64,000 nucleotides of DNA from Arcobacter sp. F2176 (GTDB lineage: Bacteria; Campylobacterota; Campylobacteria; Campylobacterales; Arcobacteraceae), in NCBI RefSeq assembly GCF_004116465.1, contig NZ_PDJV01000002.1, positions 62,001 through 126,000 on the forward strand, written 5' to 3'. The number at the start of each line of letters is the position of its first letter. The first letter of the stretch is position 1. This document shows positions 24,923 through 35,077 of the stretch, piece by piece. The position numbers were made by a program, and so were the translations under genes. The notes below the pieces were generated by a model. That model did no database searches and had not been told where the DNA came from. It saw only the letters and a list, made by a program, of their open reading frames with translations.

Positions 24923-26347
24923 ATGAAAAAGATATTAATTATATTAGATGGTATTGTTGCTAAAAAACTTCTTCAAAGAGTCATTGAGACAAATACTGGT
25001 GATAACTCATATGATGTTGTTTACATGAATGAAGCTATCATTCCTGAGAAAAGACCTTCAAATTTTACATTTTTTAAGTTTGACCCAACTTCTAAATCAA
25101 AACTTGCGATGGTATTAGATAAAGATATCCATGCCCAAGCTCTTATTGCACTTAACTCAAAAGATGAGATGTTAAATGTAATAAAAAACATAAAAGAAGA
25201 AAAACCGAAAATGCAAATGAGTATTTTGGATTATTGGGGAATTGACCTTTCTGACCAACACATAAATATTTATAAAGGAATAGATGTTCTTGCAAATGGA
25301 ATGGTTGAAAGACTCCCAAATATTCCAGTTGTTGCACAAAATATAGGTTTAAAGCAAGGTGAAATAATGGAAATTAGAATTCCATTTGGTAGTTCATATG
25401 CTTATAGATATATAGGTTCAATTGAACAGCGAGAGTGGAAAATTTTTGGTTTGTATAGAAAACAACAAATGATAAAAATCAAGCCTTCTCTTATAATAAA
25501 ACCAAATGATGTGATTTTGGTAATTGGAAAACCTGAAGTTTTGATGCAAGTGTATAATGCAATTGGTAAAACACAAGGTCAGTTTCCTATGCCATTTGGA
25601 CATAATTTATATTTATATTTAGATTTGTATTTACAATCAGAGCAAACAGTTAAAAAGTGTGTTACAGATGTAAAATATCTGAATCAAGTAATAAAAAACC
25701 AAAAACTTATATTAAGAATAACAAGACCTACAACTGTTGATTTGATGGGGTTTATTAAAAATGAATTAGGCGAAGTTAATAATCTTACTATAGAAATAGA
25801 TTATGGAAATTTAGGTTTTGATGCACTATTGAAAAAAGATTTAAGAACATTTGATATTGGTCTTATGATGATTTCTTATGAGCTATTTAAAAATAAAGAG
25901 GGAATCTCTAAACTTGTTGATCTTAGAATTCCTATTTTAAAAGCTGGATTAGGTGATATAACAACGATAAAAAATAGTATAATTTTATTAAATGATACAA
26001 AATCATATGAACAAATTTCTCCAATAATATTTGATGTTTCAAGTCAGTTAAAACTAAAAACAAAAATATTTAATATGGACCCAACAGGACAATCTGATAA
26101 ATCATATATTTTAGATCACTTTGAAAATTTGGCAAAAATATTTGGGCAAAAAGTTGAGATTATTTCTAAAGAAAAAAATCCTATAAGAGAGCTAAAAAAT
26201 CAAAAAAATATACTTCAGATTTTGCCTTTAAAAAAAGATATGTTTTTAAGAAGAAAACTTAATAAACTTTTTTATACAAATTCTGATTTATTATCTTTTG
26301 ACATAAAAGAAAATAATCAACTATTAATCCCAGTAATAGAAAACTAA
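24923..26347 (+). CDS. COG3400-type TrkA-C domain protein (K+ transport regulator)
   Basis: A 474-residue cytoplasmic protein. The N-terminus (KKILIILDGIVAKKLLQRV) resembles a TrkA-N Rossmann start but lacks the GxGxxG nucleotide loop. Residues about 135-220 form a TrkA-C/RCK-C domain (IMEIRIPFGSSYAYRYIGSI, IKPNDVILVIGKPEVL), and the C-terminal half (about 235-474) resembles a second nucleotide-sensing module. This order is typical of COG3400 proteins of Campylobacterota. No potassium transporter lies next to it. TATAAT at 24911-24916 is only 7 bases before the ATG, so the mRNA may be leaderless. Confidence 0.75.
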   Translation: MKKILIILDGIVAKKLLQRVIETNTGDNSYDVVYMNEAIIPEKRPSNFTFFKFDPTSKSKLAMVLDKDIHAQALIALNSKDEMLNVIKNIKEEKPKMQMSILDYWGIDLSDQHINIYKGIDVLANGMVERLPNIPVVAQNIGLKQGEIMEIRIPFGSSYAYRYIGSIEQREWKIFGLYRKQQMIKIKPSLIIKPNDVILVIGKPEVLMQVYNAIGKTQGQFPMPFGHNLYLYLDLYLQSEQTVKKCVTDVKYLNQVIKNQKLILRITRPTTVDLMGFIKNELGEVNNLTIEIDYGNLGFDALLKKDLRTFDIGLMMISYELFKNKEGISKLVDLRIPILKAGLGDITTIKNSIILLNDTKSYEQISPIIFDVSSQLKLKTKIFNMDPTGQSDKSYILDHFENLAKIFGQKVEIISKEKNPIRELKNQKNILQILPLKKDMFLRRKLNKLFYTNSDLLSFDIKENNQLLIPVIEN

Positions 26348-26360
26348 AAAAAGGTAAGAG

Positions 26361-27491
26361 ATGGTATTTGAAAAATATCCTTTTGAGAAATTAAATGAAT
26401 TATTAGATGGAATTGAGCCAAATAGCTCATACGAAGCAAGTGCTTTAACTATTGGTGAACCTCAGTTTGAAACACCACAATTTATTCAAGATAGTTTAGC
26501 TAATCATACTAAATTTTTAAGAAATTATCCAAAGACTGCTGGTGAAAGTTTTTTAACAAATGCAATGATAGAGTTTGTAGATAAAAGATTTGATGTAAAA
26601 TTAGAGGAAAATCAGATTATTCCTTGTTTTGGTACAAGAGAAGTTTTATTTAACTTTCCACAGTTTTATTTGTTTGATAAATCTAACCCAACAATTGCTT
26701 TTACAAATCCCTTTTATCAAATATATGAAGGTGCAGCAATTGCTAGTAGAGCAGAAGTTGTTCATATAAATTTAACTAAAGAGAATGATTATAAAGCTTT
26801 TTTAGATGATGAAACACTTAAAAAATGTGATTTAGTAGTACTAAATTATCCAAATAATCCAACAGCTGCAAATATGAGTAAAGAAGAACTATCTTTATGG
26901 GTTAAAAAAGCACTAGAGTTTGATTTTGTTTTGATAAATGATGAGTGTTATTCTGAAATATATTTTGATGAAAAAAACAAACCTTGTTCACTTTTAGAAG
27001 CTAGTATATTTGCTGGAAATAGTGAGTTTAAAAATGTACTTGTTCTTAACTCTATTTCAAAAAGAAGTAGTGCACCAGGTCTAAGAAGTGGATTTATAGC
27101 AGGTGATGCAGATATTTTAAAAGATTATATGAAGTATAGAACATATATAGGGTGTGCAGCACCTATTCCTTTACAGTATGCAGCTGCAACTGCTTGGAGT
27201 GATCAAAATCATGTGCAAGTTTTTAGAGATACTTATAAAAAGAATTTTGAATTAACCAAAGAAATTTTGGGACTTGATATGCCACAAGCGACTTTTTATA
27301 TTTGGCTAAAAGTTGGTGATGAATTGGAATTTACTAAAAGATTATATAAAGAAAAAAACATAAAAGTATTACCTGGAAGTTTTTTAGGAAGAAATGGTAT
27401 AGGACAAGGTTATGTAAGAATTGCCTTAGTTGAAAATGCACAAAAAACAAAAGAGGTATTAAATAGATTGAAGGATTTTATGAATGACTAA
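26361..27491 (+). CDS. dapC: Succinyldiaminopimelate transaminase (DapC-type aminotransferase)
   Basis: A 376-residue fold-type I PLP enzyme. Visible elements are NYPKTAGESFL, NYPNNPTAANMSKEEL (binding Asn), INDECYSEIYFDE (Asp-x-x-Tyr), and the PLP lysine in SISKRSSAPGLRSGF. This subgroup in Campylobacterota is annotated as the N-succinyl-LL-diaminopimelate aminotransferase of lysine and peptidoglycan synthesis, which suits the murC two genes downstream. Substrate specificity cannot be read from sequence alone. AAAAGG precedes the ATG. Confidence 0.8.
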   Translation: MVFEKYPFEKLNELLDGIEPNSSYEASALTIGEPQFETPQFIQDSLANHTKFLRNYPKTAGESFLTNAMIEFVDKRFDVKLEENQIIPCFGTREVLFNFPQFYLFDKSNPTIAFTNPFYQIYEGAAIASRAEVVHINLTKENDYKAFLDDETLKKCDLVVLNYPNNPTAANMSKEELSLWVKKALEFDFVLINDECYSEIYFDEKNKPCSLLEASIFAGNSEFKNVLVLNSISKRSSAPGLRSGFIAGDADILKDYMKYRTYIGCAAPIPLQYAAATAWSDQNHVQVFRDTYKKNFELTKEILGLDMPQATFYIWLKVGDELEFTKRLYKEKNIKVLPGSFLGRNGIGQGYVRIALVENAQKTKEVLNRLKDFMND

Positions 27492-28062
27492 TGAAGAATT
27501 ACATGAAGCTAGAACGAACCCAGAGTTTTTAAGCTATTTAGAAAAAACAAAAGATGATGCAATTGAGAGTAAAAATATCTCTGCCCTTTATGAAGTTTTA
27601 GATTCTTTATTGATTTTAGACTTAGAAGAAGAAAAAATAAATACAGTTTATGAAAATATATTAAAAATATCTTTTGAAAATGTAGAAAATATAGTAAATA
27701 ATGGAAAAAAGATAGCTTTAGAAAGTGATGGACTTTATTACACAAGAGCTTTTTATGAACATGCTATTGAGAAATGGAGTTATAATGATCTAAAAGGTGC
27801 CAAAGAATTATTTTTTGTTTTGGCAAACATAATTGAAGATGAACTTTTATGCAATGCTTTAAATGTGCACTTGATTGCTTGTTCTAAAGATTTTGATTTA
27901 GATAAGTTTTATGATGAAAATGTAAATACTTCAACTCCTGCTGTAGATGAAAAATATGGTTATTTTATTGTTTCTTTTAATTTTAAAACAAAAGAATTTT
28001 TAGAACAAAATAGGGCAGTTTTAGAGACAGAATATACAAATTTAAAACATTTACTGGATTAA
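27484..28062 (+). CDS. Hypothetical helical protein between dapC and murC
   Basis: A 192-residue soluble, mainly helical acidic protein. A TPR-like helical pair can be guessed around residues 85-115 (YTRAFYEHAIEKWSYNDLKGAKELFFVLANI), but no firm motif supports it. Its start overlaps dapC by 8 bases and murC begins one base after its stop, so all three are co-translated. A cell-wall-related role is inferred from position only. Confidence 0.8.
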   Translation: MTNEELHEARTNPEFLSYLEKTKDDAIESKNISALYEVLDSLLILDLEEEKINTVYENILKISFENVENIVNNGKKIALESDGLYYTRAFYEHAIEKWSYNDLKGAKELFFVLANIIEDELLCNALNVHLIACSKDFDLDKFYDENVNTSTPAVDEKYGYFIVSFNFKTKEFLEQNRAVLETEYTNLKHLLD

Positions 28063-28063
28063 G

Positions 28064-29374
28064 ATGAAAATACATTTTATAGGAATTGGTGGAATTGGTC
28101 TTTCTGCCTTAGCAAGATTTTTAAAACATAGTGGTCATGAAGTTAGTGGTTCAGACATGAAAGAAACACCAATAACAGATGAATTAAAAAAAGAAGGAAT
28201 AAAAGTTTATTCTCCTCAAAGTGCTTCAAATATAAAAGATCCAGAGATAGTTATATATTCAGCAGCAGTAACCGATGAAAATCCTGAATTAATAGAATCA
28301 AGAATCAGACAAATAAGAACATTATCAAGAAAAGAGGCTTTGCCAATAGTTCTTGGAGATAGAAAAAATTATTGTGTTGCAGGAGCTCATGGAAAGTCAA
28401 CTACCACATCTATTTTGGCTTCAATTTTAGATTGTACAGCTATTATTGGAGCTATATCAAAAGATTTTGGTTCAAACTTTAGATACAAAAATGGAATAGT
28501 TGCTTTTGAAGCTGATGAGAGCGATGCTAGTTTTATACTTTCAAATCCTTATTGTTCAATTGTTACAAATGCAGAACCTGAACATATGGAGTATTATAAC
28601 TATGATTATGAGAAATTTTTTGATACATATAAAAAATTTGTAAATCTTGGTACAAAAAAAGTTATAAATGCAGAAGATGAGTATGTAAAAAAACTTGAAA
28701 TAGAAGATGCAACTGAACTTTATCCAAGTGTTGATATAAAAAACATCTCTTATATTTTACAAGATGATGAACCTTATACAAAATTTGAGTTAAAAGATTT
28801 GGGTTATTTTGAAGTTTGGGGTTTTGGTTATCATATTGCTGTTAATACTTCTTTGGCTGTATTAGCTGCTTTAAATGAGCTTGACGTTGAGCAAATAAGA
28901 GTAAATCTTAAAAACTATAAAGGTATCAAAAAAAGATTTGATATTTTACAAAAGTGTGAAAAATTTGTCTTAATAGATGATTATGCACACCATCCAACAG
29001 AAATAGAAGCTACTATAAAATCAGTTGAGCTTTATGATAATCTTAAAAATCTTAAAAAAAGAGTAATTATTTGGCAACCACATAAATATAGCCGAACATT
29101 TGATAATCTTGAAGGTTTTAAAAGATGTTTTAAAGGATGTGATGAATTGGTAATATTACCAATTTGGACTATTCCAGGAGAACATGTTTTAGAAATAGAT
29201 TTTGCTGAAACTTTTAAACAATATAATCCAATCTTTGCTGATAAAATACTTGCAAAAAATTGTGCAATTGATATTATAAAAGACAATAAAGTTTTAAAAA
29301 CATATAATGAAGGCATAGTAGTTGGTGTTGGTGCAGGAGACATAACTTATCAATTAAGGAAAATAGTTAAATAA
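28064..29374 (+). CDS. murC: UDP-N-acetylmuramate--L-alanine ligase MurC
   Basis: A 436-residue Mur ligase. The N-terminal UDP-binding domain has HFIGIGGIGLSALARFL (residues 3-19), the ATP P-loop is AGAHGKSTTTSIL (about 105-117), followed by EADESDASF and the C-terminal DDYAHHPTEIEAT and QPHKYSRT motifs. It adds the first amino acid of the peptidoglycan stem peptide. It follows the helical unknown by one base and precedes nhaA by 15 bases. Confidence 0.96.
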   Translation: MKIHFIGIGGIGLSALARFLKHSGHEVSGSDMKETPITDELKKEGIKVYSPQSASNIKDPEIVIYSAAVTDENPELIESRIRQIRTLSRKEALPIVLGDRKNYCVAGAHGKSTTTSILASILDCTAIIGAISKDFGSNFRYKNGIVAFEADESDASFILSNPYCSIVTNAEPEHMEYYNYDYEKFFDTYKKFVNLGTKKVINAEDEYVKKLEIEDATELYPSVDIKNISYILQDDEPYTKFELKDLGYFEVWGFGYHIAVNTSLAVLAALNELDVEQIRVNLKNYKGIKKRFDILQKCEKFVLIDDYAHHPTEIEATIKSVELYDNLKNLKKRVIIWQPHKYSRTFDNLEGFKRCFKGCDELVILPIWTIPGEHVLEIDFAETFKQYNPIFADKILAKNCAIDIIKDNKVLKTYNEGIVVGVGAGDITYQLRKIVK

Positions 29375-29389
29375 TTTAAAAGGATAGAT

Positions 29390-30571
29390 ATGAAGATTTT
29401 AGTAAATAATTTTATGAAAAGTGAGACATCATCGGGAATTATTCTTATCTTTGTAACTATCTTTGCCTTGGTTTTAAGAAACTCTTTTCTTTCTGAATAT
29501 TACTACAGCTTTTTACATGTCCCTATTCATTTCTCGGTTAATGATTTAGTTATAGATAAGCCACTTTATTTGTGGATAAATGATGGTTTGATGGCTCTAT
29601 TTTTTTTAGTTGTTGGGTTAGAAATTAAAAGGGAGTTACTACAAGGACATCTCTCCTCTTGGTCTAAAATATCTCTTCCTGCTTTTGCCGCTCTTGGTGG
29701 GATGCTTTGTCCTGCTTTAATATACTTTTTTTTTAATCAAAATGATTCTAATGCATTAAATGGGTGGGCAATACCCACAGCTACTGATATTGCATTTTCT
29801 CTTGGGATATTATCACTACTTGGAAAAAGAGTGCCTGTTTCTTTAAAAATATTTTTAATGGCTTTAGCAATTATTGATGATATTGGTGCAATTGTAATCA
29901 TAGCTTTATTTTATACCTCAAATTTATCAGTTGAAGTTTTATATGTATCTTTATTTATAATTTTTGTTTTATTTGTGATGAATCGTATGGGTATTGCAAC
30001 TATTTCTTTATATTTTATTGTTGGAATTATATTATGGGTTACTGTTTTAAAATCAGGAGTTCATGCAACATTAGCAGGGATTATCTTAGCTTTTGCTATT
30101 CCTCTTAAAACAAAAATTGATGATAAAGTAAATTCTCCTGTTAGACATATGGAACACAATTTACATAATTGGGTTGCTTTTTTCATTTTACCTTTATTTG
30201 CTTTTGTAAATGCAGGTGTAGATTTAAGGGAAATTGATTTTACAAAAATGACTCATGGTGTTCCTCTTGGTATTATGTTGGGACTTTTTTTTGGGAAACA
30301 ATTAGGTGTTTTTATTTTTAGTTTTGTAGCTGTAAAACTAAAACTTGCACATATTCCAAAGTGTACAAGTTGGCTTCAAATCTATGGAATAGCAGTTTTA
30401 ACAGGTATTGGATTTACTATGAGTTTGTTTATTGACTCATTAGCCTTTGCAGATGATACAAGATATTTTTACACTGATAGACTAGCAATTTTAATTGGTT
30501 CACTTTTTTCTGGCATTTTAGGTTATTTAATTTTACGATTTGCAAAATCAAAAAAAGCTTGCAGTGCATAA
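29390..30571 (+). CDS. nhaA: Na+/H+ antiporter NhaA
   Basis: A 393-residue inner-membrane antiporter with about 12 helices. Hallmarks: PLYLWINDGLMALFFLVVGLEIKREL near the N-terminus, the PTATDIAFSLG helix, and the ion-binding Asp pair in IIDDIGAIVIIALFY (about residues 164-165). It exports sodium in exchange for protons, useful in saline habitats. It ends 1 base before the convergent dprA, with no hairpin terminator between them. Confidence 0.95.
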   Translation: MKILVNNFMKSETSSGIILIFVTIFALVLRNSFLSEYYYSFLHVPIHFSVNDLVIDKPLYLWINDGLMALFFLVVGLEIKRELLQGHLSSWSKISLPAFAALGGMLCPALIYFFFNQNDSNALNGWAIPTATDIAFSLGILSLLGKRVPVSLKIFLMALAIIDDIGAIVIIALFYTSNLSVEVLYVSLFIIFVLFVMNRMGIATISLYFIVGIILWVTVLKSGVHATLAGIILAFAIPLKTKIDDKVNSPVRHMEHNLHNWVAFFILPLFAFVNAGVDLREIDFTKMTHGVPLGIMLGLFFGKQLGVFIFSFVAVKLKLAHIPKCTSWLQIYGIAVLTGIGFTMSLFIDSLAFADDTRYFYTDRLAILIGSLFSGILGYLILRFAKSKKACSA

Positions 30572-30572
30572 T

Positions 30573-31349
30573 TTATGGAAGAGTTATAAAACCATTTTTA
30601 ATTTTAATCTTTCCAGTTAGTTCATACTCATATACTAAAGAATCATATTTTATAATTGCTTCTTCATAAGCTGGGTTCTTTTTACAATACTCTAAAAAGG
30701 AATCTTCCTTTTCTTCTTTTAAAGGAGTTTTTGCATATTGTTCTACAAACTCATCTATATCATAGATAACTTTTGCCAAACCATTTTTTGCTAATAGAGT
30801 TGTTCCTTGACTTTCATTTATTCTATGGGGTAACACAAAAATCTCTTTACCCATTTTCAAAGCATATTCAACACTTCTTAGACTTCCACTGTTTAAATCA
30901 GCCTGTGTTACTATTAAAATATCACCCAAGGCAACAACTATCTCATTTCTAAGCACAAAGCTGTATCTTGTAGATTTAAAGTCTTCATCAAAAGAACTAA
31001 GTATTAAACCTTGTTGTTCTATCTCTTCTATGAGCTTTTTGTTTATTGCAGGATATCTATGATTTAATCCACAAGGACTTACTAAAATAGTATTATTTGT
31101 TCCTGCAGCTTTATGGGATATGGCATCAACTCCAATTGCTCCACCACTTACTATACAATTTCCTGCGAAGGAGAGTTTTGATGCTAATTGATGTGTTGCA
31201 AATTGTGTATAGTTTAATGCTCTTCTCGTGCCTACAATGGATATCTTTGGTTTTTTTAATAGTTTAATATTACCTTTATAAAACAATTTTTTTATAGGTT
31301 TTTTTAAGTTTCGTAATTCAGGTATTTCAAAATCAATAGTAGAAATCAT
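30573..31349 (-). CDS. dprA: DNA-processing protein DprA
   Basis: A 258-residue Rossmann-fold protein loading RecA on incoming single-stranded DNA in natural transformation. It shows ISIVGTRRALNYTQ, VSGGAIGVDAISHKAA, ILVSPCGLNHRYPAIN, and SLRSVEYALKMGKEIFVLPHR. The SAM domain found at the N-terminus of many DprA proteins is absent and the DML1-like tail is short, as in Helicobacter. Other competence genes are not in the window. It is the last gene of the leftward block after the ABC permease, 62 bases away. Confidence 0.93.
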   Translation of the reverse strand: MISTIDFEIPELRNLKKPIKKLFYKGNIKLLKKPKISIVGTRRALNYTQFATHQLASKLSFAGNCIVSGGAIGVDAISHKAAGTNNTILVSPCGLNHRYPAINKKLIEEIEQQGLILSSFDEDFKSTRYSFVLRNEIVVALGDILIVTQADLNSGSLRSVEYALKMGKEIFVLPHRINESQGTTLLAKNGLAKVIYDIDEFVEQYAKTPLKEEKEDSFLEYCKKNPAYEEAIIKYDSLVYEYELTGKIKIKNGFITLP

Positions 31350-31411
31350 TTTACTCCCAAAAAAAAGTAGGTTTAAAATTATATATTAATTTCCTTTAAA
31401 TTACATAATTA

Positions 31412-32203
31412 CTATTTTTTTATATTATTCTCAAGTCTTTTTGTGTAATAAGAAATGGGGTAAGTAAGTAACAAATAACCTATAGCTAAAGGGATATAGC
31501 TTTCAAATGTTGAATAAGTGTACGCATTTACTTCTTGTGCATTCATAGTAAACTCGCTTATAGAGATAATAGAAAGAAGAGATGAGTCTTTTATTATAGA
31601 AGCAAATTGTCCTGTTAGTGCGGGTATCATTCTCGTAAATGCTTGGGGGAAGATAATATATCTATACATTTGGTAATTAGTCATTCCTAAACTAATACTT
31701 GTTTCATATTGTGCAATATCAATTGACTCAATTGCTCCTCTTATTATTTCACATACATAAGCTCCTGCAAATAATGCTAAAATAAAGATTCCAACAATAT
31801 ATCTATTTTCAAAACCTAAATTATTTGCAAATACATAAAAAAAGATTAGAATCTGAACTAAAAGAGGAGTTCCTCTTATGATTTCAATGTAAAATCTAGA
31901 GAAAAATCGTAGCATTAAAAGTCTTGAGTTTTGTGCATATGTAAAAAAAAGACCTATTGCAAAGCTTAATATAAGAGCAAAAAAAGATATTATTATGGTC
32001 ATAATAAAACCATCAATAAATTTTTGTTTATATTCGAAAACACTATCCCAATTAAAAGTGTAAGAGACATTTTTAAACATGAAATAAAATATTATGACAA
32101 TGAAAACTATAAGAAGAACTAGATTAAAAAGATAAATTAATGGATTTAATTTTTTCTTTCTTTTATAACCTAGTTCATGTATAAATAAATCTTTTAGTTT
32201 AAT
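31412..32203 (-). CDS. Polar amino-acid ABC transporter permease (apparent ATT start)
   Basis: A HisM/GlnP-type permease. The family core runs from FIDGFIMTIIISFFALIL to YETSISLGMTNYQMYRYIIFPQ (the EAA loop) and ends in about five helices. The first ATG in frame is at 32080 (222 residues) but has no ribosome site, and the upstream codons are clearly coding: 41 further residues give a basic stretch (KRKKKLNP) and a full membrane helix. With AGGA at 32214-32211 and a 7-base gap, the ATT at 32203 (then AAACTAAAAG) is the best start, giving 263 residues. The frame is the same as the upstream binding protein, divided from it by one TAG. No ATPase gene is nearby. Confidence 0.8.
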   Translation of the reverse strand: MKLKDLFIHELGYKRKKKLNPLIYLFNLVLLIVFIVIIFYFMFKNVSYTFNWDSVFEYKQKFIDGFIMTIIISFFALILSFAIGLFFTYAQNSRLLMLRFFSRFYIEIIRGTPLLVQILIFFYVFANNLGFENRYIVGIFILALFAGAYVCEIIRGAIESIDIAQYETSISLGMTNYQMYRYIIFPQAFTRMIPALTGQFASIIKDSSLLSIISISEFTMNAQEVNAYTYSTFESYIPLAIGYLLLTYPISYYTKRLENNIKK

Positions 32204-32212
32204 AATAATTTC

Positions 32213-33019
32213 CTAAAAAAAGAATGGAATATTTAATTTATCAAAAGTCTTTTTTGCATCACTTAAATATTTATCTGCAAGATTGTCAAAAGTACCATCT
32301 TCCTTTGCTTTTTTAATAAATGCATCTACATCAGATTTTAAAGGACTTCCTTTTTTTAGCGCAACTCCCCAATACTCAAAATCTTTTTGAAAAGGTTGTA
32401 ATAAAGGAACAGTTGTATTCATATTCTTTGCATAGTTTTTATAAATAGTTAATTGGTCATAAATAAAACCATCTGCTTTACCTTGAACAACTTCAAGTAC
32501 ACAAGCGGCCTCTTTATCAAATACTAGAACTTGTGCATTTTGTAGATTATCTTTTGCATAAATATGTCCTGTAGAACCTTTTTTAACTGCTATAGTTTTT
32601 CCTTTTTCATTTAAATCATCAATTGATTTAATACCAGAATCTTTATTTGCCAAAATTGCTAAAGATGATTGTGCATAAGGAATAGAAAAATCAATTGATT
32701 TTTTTCTTTCATCTGTAATTGTCATTGAAGAGATTATTAAGTCGATTTTCCCAGTTTTCAATGAAGGTATTAATCCATCCCATGCAATGTTTTCAATAAT
32801 AACATCTCTTCCAAGATATTTACCTAATGCTTTTGCAAAGTCAACAGAAACACCAGAAGGATTTCCCTCTTTATCGCTCATTTCAAAAGGAGGATAAGCT
32901 AATTCCATACCAACTTTTAAAACTTTTTTTTCACTTTTTTGTTCTTTTTCATTTTCTCCACAGCCTGCTAAAATAAATACAAGTAATGATGATAATAGTA
33001 CATATATAAGTTTTTTCAT
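32213..33019 (-). CDS. Polar amino-acid ABC transporter substrate-binding lipoprotein
   Basis: A 268-residue family 3 solute-binding protein. The signal ends at Cys20 (ILAGC), so it is probably a lipoprotein. The fold marks are LKVGMELAYPPFEMSDKEG, GVSVDFAKALGKYLG, and GLIPSLKTGKIDLIISSMTITDERKKSIDFS. The ligand is a polar amino acid or similar, not predictable further. It is the first gene of a two-gene leftward unit with the permease, is divergent from the chemoreceptor at 33209, and may feed it a signal, though that is speculation. Confidence 0.9.
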   Translation of the reverse strand: MKKLIYVLLSSLLVFILAGCGENEKEQKSEKKVLKVGMELAYPPFEMSDKEGNPSGVSVDFAKALGKYLGRDVIIENIAWDGLIPSLKTGKIDLIISSMTITDERKKSIDFSIPYAQSSLAILANKDSGIKSIDDLNEKGKTIAVKKGSTGHIYAKDNLQNAQVLVFDKEAACVLEVVQGKADGFIYDQLTIYKNYAKNMNTTVPLLQPFQKDFEYWGVALKKGSPLKSDVDAFIKKAKEDGTFDNLADKYLSDAKKTFDKLNIPFFF

Positions 33020-33208
33020 ATGATTACCTTTTAAGTTTTAATATATTATCTCTATAAATAACTTATTTTATGATTAGATATTGTTTTAATAAGCTTATGC
33101 TAGTTATTACTTTATAGACAAATAATTATTTTTAAATATAAATTAAGAGAAAGTGTATATAATTCGACATATTTTATTAAAAGAAAAAAATTATTATCTG
33201 GAGGATAT

Positions 33209-35077
33209 ATGTTTAAAAATATGACTATTTCAAAAAAACTTTATTCAGGTTTTTTATTTATGATAGCAATTATTATCATTATAACTATAATTGGCATTTT
33301 CAAAGTGAATTTTATTGATAATACTTTGAATCAAATTGTAGAAGTAAATTCTGTAAAACAAAGATATGCCATAAACTTTAGGGGAAGTGTTCATGATAGA
33401 GCAATAGCAATTAGAGATTTGGTATTAGCAAAAAATAAAGATGATGAATTATTTAAAACATCACATGCCAATATAAAAAGATTGCAAGCTTATTATATAG
33501 AATCAGCAAAACCATTAAAAAAGATATTTGATGAAGGTTTAAATGTAGATGACAAAGAGAAAGAGATTTTGAAAAAGATAAACGAAACAGAAGCCAAAAC
33601 TCTTCCTATAATATCAAAAATTATTGAATTAAAAAGTAATAATAAAAATGAAGAAGCAAAAGATTTATTGATTACACAAGCAAAAGGCAATTTAAGAATT
33701 TGGTTAAATGAAATAAATGAGTTTATAGATTATGAAGAGAATAAAAATCAAATTGCAACACCAAAAGCTAGAGCAGTCGCAAGTAGTTTCTCATATGTGA
33801 TGATTTCTGTATTAATTGTCTCTTTGATAATTGGAGTATTAATAGCCTTTTTAATATCTAATCAAATTGTTAAATCAGTAAATAAAGTTAGAATTGGGCT
33901 TCAAGACTTTTTTGATTTTTTAAATAAAAAAACTACTAATTCATCAACGATAGATTTAGATAGCAAAGATGAATTTGGGCAAATGGCACAAACTATCAAT
34001 ACAAATATTCACCTAATAGAAGTATCAATTAAAGAAGATGAAGAGTTTGTAAAAGATATTGCAAGATTTGCAAAAGAGATTGGTGATGGTAATCTTGTAG
34101 CTAAAATAAATAAAAATACTCAGACAAAATCATTGATAGAATTAAAAGAGATTTTAACTAATATGCAAAATGACTTAGACAAAACAATTGCAAAAAATAT
34201 TCCTATGCTTTTAGATGTTTTAGAGAGTTTTAAAAATCATGATTTTAGAGCAAAATTTCCAGATGCATATTCAAAAGTCTCTATTGCAATAAATAAATTA
34301 GGTGAAGTTATTTCAACTTTATTAAATCAATCATTAAGTGTAGGAAAAACATTAGAAAGTTCTTCAGCATCTTTAATTCAAAATGTTAATGATTTAAATA
34401 TAAGTTCTAACGAAGCAGCAGCTTCACTAGAAGAAACAGCAGCAGCTCTTGAACAGATAACAGGAACAGTTAAAAGTAATTCAAATAATGTTATACAAAT
34501 GTCTAATTATGCAAAAGAAGTTAACACTTCAGCAAAAGAAGGGCAAAAATTAGCAAAAAATACAAGTTCTGCTATGACAGAAATATCTGAACAAGTAAAT
34601 ACTATAAATGAATCAATAGGAGTAATTGATCAAATAGCATTTCAAACAAATATTTTAAGCCTAAATGCAGCAGTTGAAGCTGCAACAGCAGGAGAAGCAG
34701 GGAAGGGGTTTGCAGTAGTTGCGCAAGAAGTAAGAAATTTAGCAAATAGAAGTGCAGAAGCAGCTAAAGAGATAAAAAATATAGTTGAATTGGCAACATC
34801 AAAAGCAAATTATGGAAAGTCTATAAGTGATAAAATGAGTATAGGATATGAAGAATTATTACTAAATATTGGAAAAACAACTGACACCATTCAAGATATT
34901 GCAAAAGCTTCAAAAGAACAAGAACAAGGTATCTTGCAAATAAATGACGCAGTTAATTTATTGGATAAACAAACGCAAAAGAATGCAAGTATTGCAGCGC
35001 AGACTAAAAGTATTGCATTAAAGACTGATTCAATAGCAAAAGATATGGTTTCAGATTTAAGCAATAAAAAGTTTTAA
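33209..35077 (+). CDS. Methyl-accepting chemotaxis protein
   Basis: A 622-residue transmembrane receptor. Order: membrane helix (about 11-30), periplasmic four-helix-bundle sensor (about 31-190), second helix (about 195-217), HAMP-like region (about 218-275), a spacer with a second HAMP-like helix pair, and the signalling domain (about 380-610) with the hairpin tip [20 protein letters not shown] and [18 protein letters not shown]. The sensor type (4HB) often detects amino acids or organic acids. No C-terminal pentapeptide for CheR is visible. GGAGG precedes the ATG; TATAAT at 33158-33163 may be its promoter. Confidence 0.94.
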   Translation: MFKNMTISKKLYSGFLFMIAIIIIITIIGIFKVNFIDNTLNQIVEVNSVKQRYAINFRGSVHDRAIAIRDLVLAKNKDDELFKTSHANIKRLQAYYIESAKPLKKIFDEGLNVDDKEKEILKKINETEAKTLPIISKIIELKSNNKNEEAKDLLITQAKGNLRIWLNEINEFIDYEENKNQIATPKARAVASSFSYVMISVLIVSLIIGVLIAFLISNQIVKSVNKVRIGLQDFFDFLNKKTTNSSTIDLDSKDEFGQMAQTINTNIHLIEVSIKEDEEFVKDIARFAKEIGDGNLVAKINKNTQTKSLIELKEILTNMQNDLDKTIAKNIPMLLDVLESFKNHDFRAKFPDAYSKVSIAINKLGEVISTLLNQSLSVGKTLESSSASLIQNVNDLNISSNEAAASLEETAAALEQITGTVKSNSNNVIQMSNYAKEVNTSAKEGQKLAKNTSSAMTEISEQVNTINESIGVIDQIAFQTNILSLNAAVEAATAGEAGKGFAVVAQEVRNLANRSAEAAKEIKNIVELATSKANYGKSISDKMSIGYEELLLNIGKTTDTIQDIAKASKEQEQGILQINDAVNLLDKQTQKNASIAAQTKSIALKTDSIAKDMVSDLSNKKF

